From positions 2,790,001 through 2,854,000 of the forward strand of contig NZ_CP109131.1 of the NCBI RefSeq assembly GCF_035917995.1: a DNA stretch of 64,000 nt. The letters are read 5' to 3'. Below, in pieces: positions 41,426-49,800 of the stretch. Under the pieces are notes generated by a model. The model was given only the letters and a program-made list of their open reading frames with translations. It did not search any database and was not told the DNA's origin. How positions within the stretch are numbered: the stretch's first letter is position 1; each line of letters begins with the position of its first letter. This stretch comes from Streptosporangium sp. NBC_01755. Lineage in GTDB: Bacteria > Actinomycetota > Actinomycetes > Streptosporangiales > Streptosporangiaceae. The position numbers and the translations under genes were made by a program.

Positions 41426-42013
41426 ATGCGAAGCGTTGCGGCGCCCATCGTTCCCATCTTCAAAACCCGAACGCAGGCGGAGATCCTGGCCGCCGTCTAT
41501 CTGCGGCCTCGGCAGAACTGGACCCTTGCCTCTCTCGCCCGAGAGTTGGGCATGGCACCTTCCACCCTGCATGCCGAGGTACATCGCCTCATCGACGCAC
41601 AGCTGATCACTACGGTCGAGATCGGACGCTCCCAGGTCCTGCATGCCAATCCCGACCATCCGCTGTTCCGACCCGTGACCGAGATCCTGAACTACATGTA
41701 CGGCCCTCACACGATCATCAGCGAGGAGTTCGCCGGCGTCCCCGGCACCGAGCGCCTGCTCATCTTCGGCTCGTGGGCCGCCCGTCATGCCGGAAATCCA
41801 GGACCTGTTCCCCACGACATTGACATACTCGTCGTCGGTGAGGTCGATCGGACCGCCCTCTATGCCGCCGCCGACCGTGCTCAGGAACGCATCGGCATGC
41901 CGGTCAATCCCGTCCTCGCCTCCACCCACCGCTGGAACGCGGAGGCCGACGCCCTCATCAGACAGATCAAGTCAGCCCCCGTGATCGACCTGACCGCCGA
42001 AATCCACGCCTGA
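41426..42013 (+). CDS. Winged-HTH-fused MNT-type nucleotidyltransferase (candidate antitoxin)
   Basis: The 195-residue protein has an N-terminal winged HTH (LRPRQNWTLASLARELGMAP, STLHAEVHRLI). It is followed by a minimal nucleotidyltransferase domain with the GSW motif at residues 115-117 (LLIFGSWAARHAG) and the metal acids Asp131 and Asp133 in HDIDILVVG. MNT proteins partnered with HEPN toxins neutralise them by transferring AMP to a tyrosine (type VII toxin-antitoxin, HepT/MntA). The fused HTH would allow autoregulation. The HEPN gene starts 17 bases downstream. Confidence 0.82.
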   Translation: MRSVAAPIVPIFKTRTQAEILAAVYLRPRQNWTLASLARELGMAPSTLHAEVHRLIDAQLITTVEIGRSQVLHANPDHPLFRPVTEILNYMYGPHTIISEEFAGVPGTERLLIFGSWAARHAGNPGPVPHDIDILVVGEVDRTALYAAADRAQERIGMPVNPVLASTHRWNAEADALIRQIKSAPVIDLTAEIHA

Positions 42014-42030
42014 TCGGAGAAACCCGCCCC

Positions 42031-42486
42031 ATGACACGGTGGACACGTGGCGAGGCCGACGTCGAGCGGATGTTGACCTCCGGCGAACTCCAGCGCGTCC
42101 GAGGCGAGGCCGCCGACGGCAGTGGATGGCTGGAGAAGGCAACCACCACCCTCGCCAGCGCCGAAGGGCTCAGAACAACCGATCCTAACTCCGCCTACAC
42201 ACTCGCCTACGACGCGGCGCGCTTCGCCTGTGCCGGTCTACTGGCGCAACAAGGGTTACGAGCCACAACCTCCGGCGGCCACTATGCCGTCCAGCAAACC
42301 GTGATCCGGCAGTTCGGCCCCACGTTCGAGCCGTACGGCACCATGCGCCGCAGGCGCAACGAGCTCGAATATCCGGAGTTCCCCGACGAGGTAGTGGAAA
42401 CAACGGAAGCAGATCGCGCGATAGCGGCCGCACGCGCACTGCTCGACGCCACCGGCAAGCTCCTCGACCACCTTGGCCTGTTCTGA
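42031..42486 (+). CDS. HEPN-domain protein, candidate toxin of the MNT pair
   Basis: The 151-residue helical protein matches HEPN: WLEKATTTLASAEGLRTTDP, SAYTLAYDAARFACAGLLAQQGLR (in part) and a basic motif RRRRNELEYPEF at about residues 106-117. Toxic HEPN RNases carry Rx4-6H. Here the histidine is replaced, giving R-N-E-L-E-Y, although the tyrosine targeted by MntA-like enzymes may be present. It may thus be a non-RNase or altered HEPN. Its placement behind the MNT gene supports a two-gene operon. Confidence 0.8.
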   Translation: MTRWTRGEADVERMLTSGELQRVRGEAADGSGWLEKATTTLASAEGLRTTDPNSAYTLAYDAARFACAGLLAQQGLRATTSGGHYAVQQTVIRQFGPTFEPYGTMRRRRNELEYPEFPDEVVETTEADRAIAAARALLDATGKLLDHLGLF

Positions 42487-42598
42487 AAGCGCCAAGACCC
42501 GAAGGCATCAGCAGTCAAATGAAGTCGGCAACGGTGACTTCCATGATCTGGGTGACTTCACATCTTCGTGACGCGGATCCGCTGGCTAGTATCGCGAC

Positions 42599-42973
42599 GT
42601 GACGGATGACGCCCTTCATGATCACGCCATTGACGCCTTCATCGCGGCGACCAATGCCGATGATCCGGCGCGGCGGGCCACGCTGCTGAGCCGCGCCCTT
42701 ACCGGCGACGTCGTCTTCTGGGGTCCGCTGGGCCGAGGGATCGGGCGCAAGGCGGTCGAGGACTTCATCACCGAGGTGGTGCGGGGGCACCCGTCGGGTC
42801 CCTGCCGGATGGTCCGTACGACCCGGGTGGACGCACCGGGAGAGTGGGCCCGTTTCGGGTGGCGCTACGAGGACGCCTCAGGCCGGAGCCTGCTGACCGG
42901 GATGGACGTGGTGCACGTCACCGTCGAGGGCGACATCGACGAGATAGTCATCTTCGCCGACTCTCAGGAGTGA
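42599..42973 (+). CDS. SnoaL/NTF2-like small protein
   Basis: The 124-residue product has the NTF2-like cone fold pattern: AIDAFIAATNADDPARRATLL, LTGDVVFWGPLGRGIGRKAVEDFI (in part) and DVVHVTVEGDIDEIVIF. The family includes polyketide cyclases, isomerases and many binding proteins. No catalytic Asp/His pair can be assigned by eye. It starts at GTG 42599 after repeated GTGACTTC words. Confidence 0.75.
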   Translation: MTDDALHDHAIDAFIAATNADDPARRATLLSRALTGDVVFWGPLGRGIGRKAVEDFITEVVRGHPSGPCRMVRTTRVDAPGEWARFGWRYEDASGRSLLTGMDVVHVTVEGDIDEIVIFADSQE

Positions 42974-43047
42974 TTTCCGATTCACCCGAGTGCTGGACGC
43001 GCTCCGGCACACCGCGATGACGCCGCGCCGGCCCCGTCTCCGCAGGG

Positions 43048-43094
43048 TTGATATTCGGTATGACCGAAGATGTATTCGGCCTACGCGAAGCGTC
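43048..43094 (+). repeat. Duplicated promoter and start of the MNT gene
   Basis: From TTGATATTCGG at 43048 to GCGAAGCGTCG at 43094 the sequence mirrors 41391-41440, including the palindrome (TTCGGTATGACCGAA) and the first codons. Then it passes into repeat A instead of the MNT gene. It is a promoter fragment left after duplication or recombination. Confidence 0.8.
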
Positions 43095-43305
43095 GTGGCG
43101 CCCATCGCTCCCACGTGGCGGCGCCCGTGAGCCAGGTTCCGGCACTGGGATGAGCCCCCCGGCGGGGTGCTCCAACGGGGGAAGCGGAGCTGGAACGGCA
43201 CATGCCGCAGGTCCTTCGTGGGGGACGACCCGCATGCCGCTCTACCCGCCTGGGGTGGTTCGGGGCTCCCAGCGGGTGCCGGGAGCGGCGCGTCACCTCG
43301 GCTGA
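43095..43305 (+). repeat. Long direct repeat A, left border of the catabolic island
   Basis: The 211 bp from GTGGCGCCCATCGCTCCCAC to CGTCACCTCGGCTGA are over 90% identical, same orientation, to 56191-56399. The two copies enclose the whole 43.5-56.1 kb catabolic gene set. The remainder of the gap, 43306-43426, contains the palindrome CATGAA-GT-TTCATG (43406-43419) and no gene. Confidence 0.9.
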
Positions 43306-43426
43306 GCGGGTCTGCCGATCCAGGAGTATGCGCAGGTCACCAGAGATCACCACTTTCCGCCAGCCTACGGGTTTCGGACGGGTTGCCGAGGCGCGACCGG
43401 TGACACATGAAGTTTCATGCGAACCA

Positions 43427-43490
43427 TTGACGGCGGATGAACGCCGCACCTACATTGAACCATCGGATCGCTGAGTGATCCGATGGTTCA
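43427..43490 (+). promoter_or_regulatory. Promoter with 14-bp palindromic operator of the island
   Basis: TTGACG (43427-43432) and TACATT (43451-43456) with an 18-base spacer form a plausible promoter. It is immediately followed by a perfect inverted repeat, TGAACCATCGGATC at 43456-43469 and GATCCGATGGTTCA at 43477-43490. An operator at the transcription start suits a repressor such as the island's IclR protein. The TGAACCAT word returns at 50730. Confidence 0.65.
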
Positions 43491-43553
43491 CCGCAAGCGA
43501 TGAACGCCTGCACCGTGACATGTCTCTCCCCACGACCCGGAGAGTGAACCGGC

Positions 43554-44492
43554 ATGACGGCCATGAAGAGCCCCCCCATAGCATCCATCACCCCGGACCC
43601 CCCTCCAAAGCGGGAGGCCGCGATCACGGACACAGCCACAGCGGCCTTGAGATCCCGACTCACAAGCGGGGTGGTCGGCCTTGCCGTTGTGGCCTTCCTG
43701 GCCGCGCTCTGGGAGGGCTACAAGGCGCTGGGCCAGGCGACAGGCGATCGACTGCTCGGAATACCATTCCCAGTCGCGACCGACGATCTGTCCATGCCAC
43801 ACGTCGGCACGATCCTAGGCGCGCTGGTGGAACCCGCCCGGCGCGGGAACCCGACCAGCCTGGGCGTGTACCTGCTCGGGGAAGCCTCCGTGACGCTGCG
43901 TGAAGCCGCCTACGGCCTGGTGGCCGGATCGCTCCTCGGGCTGGCGCTCGCCATCGTCTTCCTCCACATCCCGCCGGTCTCGCGTGGCCTCATGCCGTGG
44001 CTGATCGCCTCGCAGACCATTCCGCTGGTCGCCATCGCCCCGATGATCGTCATCTGGGGCGGCAAGGCGGGACTGCCACCGTGGGTCGCGGTCACCGGCA
44101 TCGCGGCGTACCTGGCGTTCTTTCCCGTGACGATCAACGCGTTGCGAGGACTCAAGTCACCGCCGAAGGTGCAGACGGAGTTCATGCGCAGCGTGGGCGC
44201 CGGGAGGCTCCAGTTCCTGTTCTGGCTCCGCCTGCCCGCGGCGCTGCCGTACGTCTTCGCGGGGCTACGACTCGCCGCCACGGCCAGTGTCGTCGGCGCC
44301 ATCGTGGGCGAGTTGTCGGCCGGCACGGGACGAGGAATCGGCCGAGCCATCCTCACCTTCGCCTACTACTACTCGAACGGCCCCGAGAAGCTGTACGCCG
44401 CCGTCCTTGTCGCGGCCGTCGCGGGGATCGTGTTCGTCCAGTTCCTCAGCTGGATCGAGCGATTCGCCCTCCGCAACCGGCACACCCGATGA
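43554..44492 (+). CDS. ABC transporter permease 1 of the island importer
   Basis: The 312-residue membrane protein of the NitT/TauT permease group has a hydrophilic N-terminus, about six helices and the ATPase-docking loop (RSVGAGRLQFLFWLRLPAAL). It shares the fold of the second permease at 45319, so the pore is probably a heterodimer, unlike the single permease of SsuC systems. It is the first gene behind the operator-bearing promoter. Confidence 0.85.
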   Translation: MTAMKSPPIASITPDPPPKREAAITDTATAALRSRLTSGVVGLAVVAFLAALWEGYKALGQATGDRLLGIPFPVATDDLSMPHVGTILGALVEPARRGNPTSLGVYLLGEASVTLREAAYGLVAGSLLGLALAIVFLHIPPVSRGLMPWLIASQTIPLVAIAPMIVIWGGKAGLPPWVAVTGIAAYLAFFPVTINALRGLKSPPKVQTEFMRSVGAGRLQFLFWLRLPAALPYVFAGLRLAATASVVGAIVGELSAGTGRGIGRAILTFAYYYSNGPEKLYAAVLVAAVAGIVFVQFLSWIERFALRNRHTR

Positions 44493-44527
44493 CCGCCATC
44501 TCTCTTCCGATCCCTGGAGAGCCCACG

Positions 44528-45322
44528 ATGCCTGAATCCGCAATCATCAGTGTCAGCGGCGTCACGAAGCAGTTCAACAGCGGGACAGACCGTTCTGTAA
44601 CGGCGCTGACGGACATTGACCTGTCCATCGCCGAAGGCGAGTTCGTGTCACTGCTGGGTCCGAGCGGCTGCGGGAAGAGCACGCTCCTGCGGATCTTGGC
44701 GGACCTCACCCAACCCACCAGCGGTTCCGTGAGTTTGAACGGCAAAACACCCGACACCGCACGGCGAGACCGTGACTACGGGATGGTCTTCCAGCAGGCC
44801 GGCCTGTTCGACTGGCGAAACGTCCAGCGCAACGTGGAGTTGCCGCTTCAGGTCGCCGGCGTGGCCAAGCGGACTCGGCGGGCCAAGGCCACGTCCATGC
44901 TCGAACTCGTCCGCCTGTCCGAGTTCGCTCACCACTTCCCGTGGCAGCTTTCCGGCGGCATGCAGCAGCGAGTGGCGATCGCCCGGGCACTGTCCGCGGA
45001 TCCGAAGATCCTTTTCATGGACGAACCACTTGGCGCACTTGACGAGATGAACCGGGAACGCCTTCAGGGGGAGCTCCTCCGGATCTGGTCCGACACGAGG
45101 ACGACCGTCGTCTTCGTGACGCACAGCATCTCAGAGGCCGTGTTCCTGTCGTCGCGGATCATGGTGATGTCCCCTCGTCCTGGGCGGATCGCCGCCAGCA
45201 TCGACGTCGATCTGCCGTACCCGCGTTCCGCCGCCACACGCACGACACCCGAGTACTTCAAAAAGATCACTGAGGTCAGGTCCGCTCTGCATGGCATGTC
45301 AGTCGCCCAGGACGCGCCATGA
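44528..45322 (+). CDS. ABC transporter ATPase of the island importer
   Basis: The 264-residue ATPase has Walker A LLGPSGCGKSTLLR, Q-loop MVFQQAGLFDW, signature LSGGMQQRVAIARAL, Walker B ILFMDEPLGALDE and H-loop VTHSISEAV. The ATG at 44528 has GGAGAG upstream; an earlier ATG at 44489 overlaps the permease stop (ATGA) and is an alternative. Its stop overlaps the next permease start. Confidence 0.9.
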   Translation: MPESAIISVSGVTKQFNSGTDRSVTALTDIDLSIAEGEFVSLLGPSGCGKSTLLRILADLTQPTSGSVSLNGKTPDTARRDRDYGMVFQQAGLFDWRNVQRNVELPLQVAGVAKRTRRAKATSMLELVRLSEFAHHFPWQLSGGMQQRVAIARALSADPKILFMDEPLGALDEMNRERLQGELLRIWSDTRTTVVFVTHSISEAVFLSSRIMVMSPRPGRIAASIDVDLPYPRSAATRTTPEYFKKITEVRSALHGMSVAQDAP

Positions 45323-46146
45323 GCGTCCGTACGGGAAGCAGGCGTTCGATGCCGATCACCGCTGGGCGGGCCGGGGCGACCATCAGGCGAGGACTGCCGG
45401 TCCTGGTCACCGCGGTCGTCATCCTGGGCGCCTGGCAGCTTGTGGTGCGGCTGTTCCAGGTCCCGTCGTTCATCCTGCCCGCGCCGAGTGAAATCGCCTC
45501 AGCGCTGTCATCGCAGCTCCCGACGATCCTCTCGGCCTCGAATATCACCGTTAAGGCGGTCCTACTCGGCCTCGTTCTCGGGTCCGTCGCCGGCGTCCTC
45601 GTCGCGCTGGTGGTCAGCCGCTTTCACAAGGTGTCGGGCCCGGTTCTGGCGATGGCCGTGATCGTCAACTGCGCTCCCATCGTCGCGCTGGCGCCGATCT
45701 TCAACAACTGGTTCGGCGTGACCAATATCGCCTCCAAGGCCGGCGTCGCATCGGTCATGGTGTTCTTTCCCGTCCTGGTCAACACGGCCAGGGGTCTGCT
45801 CCAGGTCTCACCGCTGCACCTGGAGCTCATGGAGTCGCTGGCGGCACAACCGCGGCAGATCTCCCTGATGTTGCGACTCCCCAACGCGTTGCCCTATCTC
45901 TTCAACGCGCTCAAGCTCGGGTCCACCCTGGCCGTCATCGGCGTCATCGTGACCGAGTACTTCGGGGGGCCAAGCAATGCGCTCGGGGTGTACATCGCCT
46001 ATCAGGCGGCCTTGCCGCGCTTCGCCGAAGCATGGGCAGGGATCTTCGTAGCCAGCCTGCTCGGGCTCGCGATGTTCGGACTGATGTCGCTGCTCGAACG
46101 TCTTTTGATGCCCTGGCACGAGTCGATTCACAGCGACGAGGCGTGA
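45319..46146 (+). CDS. ABC transporter permease 2 of the island importer
   Basis: The 275-residue permease overlaps the ATPase gene by ATGA. It has about six helices and the docking motif MESLAAQPRQISLMLRLPNAL, seen as PRQISLMLRLPNALPYLF. It should pair with permease 1. Confidence 0.88.
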   Translation: MSVRTGSRRSMPITAGRAGATIRRGLPVLVTAVVILGAWQLVVRLFQVPSFILPAPSEIASALSSQLPTILSASNITVKAVLLGLVLGSVAGVLVALVVSRFHKVSGPVLAMAVIVNCAPIVALAPIFNNWFGVTNIASKAGVASVMVFFPVLVNTARGLLQVSPLHLELMESLAAQPRQISLMLRLPNALPYLFNALKLGSTLAVIGVIVTEYFGGPSNALGVYIAYQAALPRFAEAWAGIFVASLLGLAMFGLMSLLERLLMPWHESIHSDEA

Positions 46147-46191
46147 TCTCCCGTCGTTCCCCCCACGATTTACCTTCTTGAAGGAGTCACA

Positions 46192-47361
46192 ATGCCCCGC
46201 TCCCTTCGGCGCCTCGCGCGCCCACGAGTCAATCGCCGCGTCGTCGGCGCCTTGGTGGTCGCCGCCACGCTCTCCCTGTCCGCCTGTGGCATGTCGGAGG
46301 AGGCCCCGGTGTCCGGATCCGGCGCGGAGAACACCGCGTCGTGCCAGACGCGAACCCCGGTCAGGCTCGTCCTCCAGTGGGTGGCGCAGTCGCAGTTCGC
46401 CGGCTACTACGCCGCCAAGGACAAGGGCTACTACGCCGACGAGTGTCTCGATGTGACCATCCAGGAGGGTGGCGTCAACATCGTGCCGCAGCAGGTGTTG
46501 TCGGCGGGCAACGCGGAGTTCGCGGTCAGCCACGTCACCAAGACGATGGTCACCCGGGAGCAGGGAGCCGACCTCGTCAACATCGGCCAGGTGTTCCAGC
46601 GCGGTGCTTACCTGCAGGTCGCCTGGGCGGACTCGGGCATCAAGCAGCTCGCGGACCTCAAGGGCAAGAAGGTGGGCAGCTGGGGGTTCGGCAACGAGCT
46701 GGTGTTGTTCGCGGCGATGAGGGGCTCCGGCGTCGACCCGGACAAGGACGTCACCGTCGTGCAGCAGCCGTTCGACATGTCGCTGCTGCTGAAGCGGGAG
46801 GTCGACGCGGCCCAGGCCAAGATCTACAACGAGTACGCCCAGCTTCTGGAGACCATCAACCCCAAGACCGGTGCGCTGTACAAGCCGGAGGACTTCTCGG
46901 CCATCAGCCTTCAGGACGCGGGATACACGAGCCTTGAGGACGGTATCTACGCGCGTGGCGACTGGCTGGCCCAGGATGCCAACAAGGACATCGCCGTGAA
47001 GTTCCTCAAGGCGACGTACAAGGGCTGGGGCTTCTGCCGGGACGACCTGGCCGGCTGTGTCGAGGTCGTCCTCAACAACGGCAGCGCGCTCGGCAAGGGC
47101 CACCAGACGTGGATGCTGAACGAGGTCAACAAGCTCGTGTGGCCTTCACCTGCCGGTATCGGGACCATCGACCAGAAGGCATGGGACCAGACCATCAAGA
47201 TCGCAGTCGACGCCAAGGTGCTCAAGGCCGACCCCGGTGAGGGCGCCTTCCGCGGGGACCTCACCGAGAAGGCGGACCAGGAACTGAAGGCGGAGGGATT
47301 CGACGTCACCGGCGATGGCTACAAGCCGGAGACCGTAGAGCTAACCGCCGGAGGCAAGTAG
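46192..47361 (+). CDS. NMT1/THI5-like substrate-binding lipoprotein of the island importer
   Basis: The 389-residue protein has a signal peptide with lipobox LSAC and a mature NMT1/THI5-like fold: VRLVLQWVAQSQFAGYYAAK, GYYADECLDVTIQEGG, VGSWGFGNELVLFA and DDLAGCVEVVLNNGS. Members of this group bind thiamine-pyrimidine precursors, riboflavin-related or other N-heterocyclic ligands. That fits the ring-opening enzymes encoded downstream. Two extra Cys pairs may form disulfides. Confidence 0.87.
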   Translation: MPRSLRRLARPRVNRRVVGALVVAATLSLSACGMSEEAPVSGSGAENTASCQTRTPVRLVLQWVAQSQFAGYYAAKDKGYYADECLDVTIQEGGVNIVPQQVLSAGNAEFAVSHVTKTMVTREQGADLVNIGQVFQRGAYLQVAWADSGIKQLADLKGKKVGSWGFGNELVLFAAMRGSGVDPDKDVTVVQQPFDMSLLLKREVDAAQAKIYNEYAQLLETINPKTGALYKPEDFSAISLQDAGYTSLEDGIYARGDWLAQDANKDIAVKFLKATYKGWGFCRDDLAGCVEVVLNNGSALGKGHQTWMLNEVNKLVWPSPAGIGTIDQKAWDQTIKIAVDAKVLKADPGEGAFRGDLTEKADQELKAEGFDVTGDGYKPETVELTAGGK

Positions 47362-47371
47362 CAGACGATAT

Positions 47372-47408
47372 CCGTGCGTTACGCGGCATAAGTCCGCGTA
47401 AGGCACGG
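47372..47408. promoter_or_regulatory. 15-bp inverted repeat between importer and iclR
   Basis: CCGTGCGTTACGCGG (47372-47386) and CCGCGTAAGGCACGG (47394-47408) pair with one mismatch across a 7-base loop. It lies 11 bases after the importer stop and about 70 before the iclR start. It may be a terminator or an autoregulatory operator. Confidence 0.55.
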
Positions 47409-47477
47409 ACAACAGCCAGCGAGCCTGCCACGATGATGGCCGCAACCGTCGATCACATCACCTCAACGGAGGAGACA

Positions 47478-48269
47478 ATGGCACCAAGTGAAGCGGGACT
47501 TGTCCGCCGGACTATCTGGCTGCTTCGTGCCGTGGCCGCCCACCCGGAGGGCGTCGGGCTCAGCGAGGTCGCCAGGGAGGCCGGCATCCCCAAGGCGACG
47601 TGCTACCGCGTGCTCACCGTCCTCGAACGGGAGAGCTGGCTGACACTTGATCCGGACACTCGGCGTTATCGGGTCTCACTCGGCCTTCTCTCGATCGTCG
47701 GGGGACTGCTGGACAGCGACGGCGCCTACGGTCACATGCGCGGCGTCCTGCGGCAGCTCGCCGAGGAGACCAAGGAGACCTCCGGGTTCGACGTGCTCCT
47801 GGCGCCCAACGTCATGGTCGTCGCACAGGTTTCGGGGCCCTCGCTGATCGGGCAGACGCTCAAGCCCGTCCCGCGGACCCAGCCTGTGTGGGCGACCTCG
47901 ACCGGCAAGGTTCTGCTCGCCGCCCTCGATCCGGAGGCGGTGCGGACGGATTTCGCAGCCGAGTTCTCGGAGAAGGCGCCCGAGGAGCTGGGAGGTCTGG
48001 ACGCGTTCATCGAGTCGCTGGGCTCGGTGCGCCGCAACGGCTACGCCCTCGCCTACGACGAGCTCGAAGTCGGCGCGGCATCCGTGGCCGCGCCAGTACG
48101 GGTCCGGGACTCGACGCCCTACGCGGTGTGGATCGGCGGCCCCACCTATCGCATCACGCGTGACCGTATCGATTCGGTGGCGGAGTCAGTGATCAAGGCC
48201 GCTCGAGGGCTGAGTGAACTGCTGAGCGTCACAGACATCATCCTGCCGAGTGCCCTGACCGGGCGCTAG
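47478..48269 (+). CDS. IclR-family regulator of the catabolic island
   Basis: The 263-residue protein has the winged HTH (VGLSEVAREAGIPKATCYRV) and a full IclR effector domain (SGFDVLLAPNVMVVAQVSG, PVWATSTGKVLLAAL, NGYALAYDELEVGAASVAAP). Start 47478 has GGAGGAG just upstream. Its position between importer and enzyme genes makes it the probable regulator of both. The 15-bp palindrome TGAACCAATGGTTCA at 50730 has the symmetry expected of IclR operators (inference). Confidence 0.85.
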   Translation: MAPSEAGLVRRTIWLLRAVAAHPEGVGLSEVAREAGIPKATCYRVLTVLERESWLTLDPDTRRYRVSLGLLSIVGGLLDSDGAYGHMRGVLRQLAEETKETSGFDVLLAPNVMVVAQVSGPSLIGQTLKPVPRTQPVWATSTGKVLLAALDPEAVRTDFAAEFSEKAPEELGGLDAFIESLGSVRRNGYALAYDELEVGAASVAAPVRVRDSTPYAVWIGGPTYRITRDRIDSVAESVIKAARGLSELLSVTDIILPSALTGR

Positions 48270-48315
48270 GCCACCAGCTGATCGGCGCCAAGGGGCGCGA
48301 CAAAGGAGTTCGCCC

Positions 48316-49800
48316 ATGACATCTCTTACCGACACGATCGCCGCGGCCGAAAGCATTGCCGACAGTGTGCCGAAAGGCGTGTTCGTCGGCGGCGAGTGGC
48401 GTGGGTCCGACTCCGGCGCCGTGCTTGCCGTCGACGACCCCGGCACCGGCCGGACGATCGCCGAGGTCGCCGACGCCGGGGTCGAGGACGGTCTGGCGGC
48501 TCTCTCGGCCGCTGCCGACGCGCAGGCGTCCTGGGCCGCCACGCCACCTCGTGAACGAGGGGAGATCCTGCGACGGGCGTTCGAGCAGATCCTCGTCCGC
48601 GGGGACGATCTCGCGCGGCTCATGACGCTGGAGATGGGTAAGCCGCTGGCCGAATCGCAAGCCGAGGTCGCGTACGCGGCCGAGTTCTTCCGGTGGTTCT
48701 CGGAGGAGGCCGTCCGCATCGACGGCGGCTACCTGGTCGCCCCCGGCGGCGGGTCGCGCGTGGTCGTGACCCGGCAGCCGGTCGGCCCCAGCCTGCTGGT
48801 GACCCCGTGGAACTTTCCCATGGCGATGGGCACTCGCAAGATCGGGCCCGCGCTCGCGGCCGGTTGCACGGTGGTGGTCAAGCCGGCACGACAGACACCG
48901 CTGTCGATGCTCGCGCTGGTGGGGATCCTCCAGGATGCCGGCCTGCCGTCCGGGGTGGTCAACGTCTTCACCACATCGAGGTCGGGAGAGGTGACGTCGG
49001 CGCTGCTGCGCGATTCGCGACTGCGCAAGCTTTCGTTCACCGGTTCAACGGAGGTCGGCCGCACTCTGCTCGCGCAGTGCTCGGACAAGGTGCTGCGCAC
49101 GTCAATGGAGCTCGGTGGGAACGCGCCGTTCATCGTCTTCGACGACGCCGACCTCGATCTGGCGGTCGAGGGCGCGGTTCAGGCCAAGATGCGCAACATC
49201 GGTGAGGCATGCACGGCCGCGAACAGGTTCTACGTCCAGAGGGGAGTCGCCCGGGACTTCAGCGAGGCGCTCGCCAAACGGCTGGGCTCGTTGACCGTGG
49301 GCCATGGTCTCGACCCGTCGACGCAGGTGGGCCCCCTGATCGACCGGGGCGCCCTCGCCGGCGTGGCCGGGCTGGTCGACGAGGCACGAGCCGCCGGAGC
49401 CGAAGTGCTGACCGGCGGTGAGGCGCTGGCCGGCGACGGCAACTTCTACCGGCCGACCGTCCTCGCCGGGGTGCCCCACGGCGTCCGGACCGTTCGCGAG
49501 GAGATCTTCGGCCCGGTCGCGCCGATCATCACCTTCGACGAGGAGGACGACGCGGTCGCCATGGCCAACGACACGGAGTACGGCCTCGCGGCGTACGTCT
49601 TCACGGAACGCCTCGACCGGGGGCTGCGCGTCTGCGAGCGCCTTGAGAGCGGCATGGTCGGCCTCAACCAGGGCGTGATCTCCAACCCGGCGGCTCCCTT
49701 CGGCGGGGTCAAGCAATCCGGTCTGGGGCGTGAGGGCGGCCGGGTCGGGATAGACGAGTACCTCGAGGTCAAGTACATGTCCATCAGGGCGCCGTGGTGA
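48316..49800 (+). CDS. NAD(P)-dependent aldehyde dehydrogenase (semialdehyde dehydrogenase type)
   Basis: The 494-residue ALDH has VTPWNFPMAMGTRKIGPALA, the catalytic Glu265 in MELGGNAPF and Cys299 in GEACTAANRF. The sequence pattern is closest to succinate-semialdehyde dehydrogenases. In this island it could oxidise malonate or methylmalonate semialdehyde, or succinate semialdehyde, produced by the aminotransferase. Its stop overlaps the next gene. Confidence 0.88.
   Translation: MTSLTDTIAAAESIADSVPKGVFVGGEWRGSDSGAVLAVDDPGTGRTIAEVADAGVEDGLAALSAAADAQASWAATPPRERGEILRRAFEQILVRGDDLARLMTLEMGKPLAESQAEVAYAAEFFRWFSEEAVRIDGGYLVAPGGGSRVVVTRQPVGPSLLVTPWNFPMAMGTRKIGPALAAGCTVVVKPARQTPLSMLALVGILQDAGLPSGVVNVFTTSRSGEVTSALLRDSRLRKLSFTGSTEVGRTLLAQCSDKVLRTSMELGGNAPFIVFDDADLDLAVEGAVQAKMRNIGEACTAANRFYVQRGVARDFSEALAKRLGSLTVGHGLDPSTQVGPLIDRGALAGVAGLVDEARAAGAEVLTGGEALAGDGNFYRPTVLAGVPHGVRTVREEIFGPVAPIITFDEEDDAVAMANDTEYGLAAYVFTERLDRGLRVCERLESGMVGLNQGVISNPAAPFGGVKQSGLGREGGRVGIDEYLEVKYMSIRAPW

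Noticed and set aside
41243..41929. Minus-strand gene overlapping the MNT gene
   Set aside because: No ribosome site or family match; the plus-strand MNT protein shows clear motifs throughout.
43095..43305. The 210-bp repeats as insertion sequences
   Set aside because: They contain no transposase frame and no terminal inverted repeats; they look like duplicated intergenic DNA.
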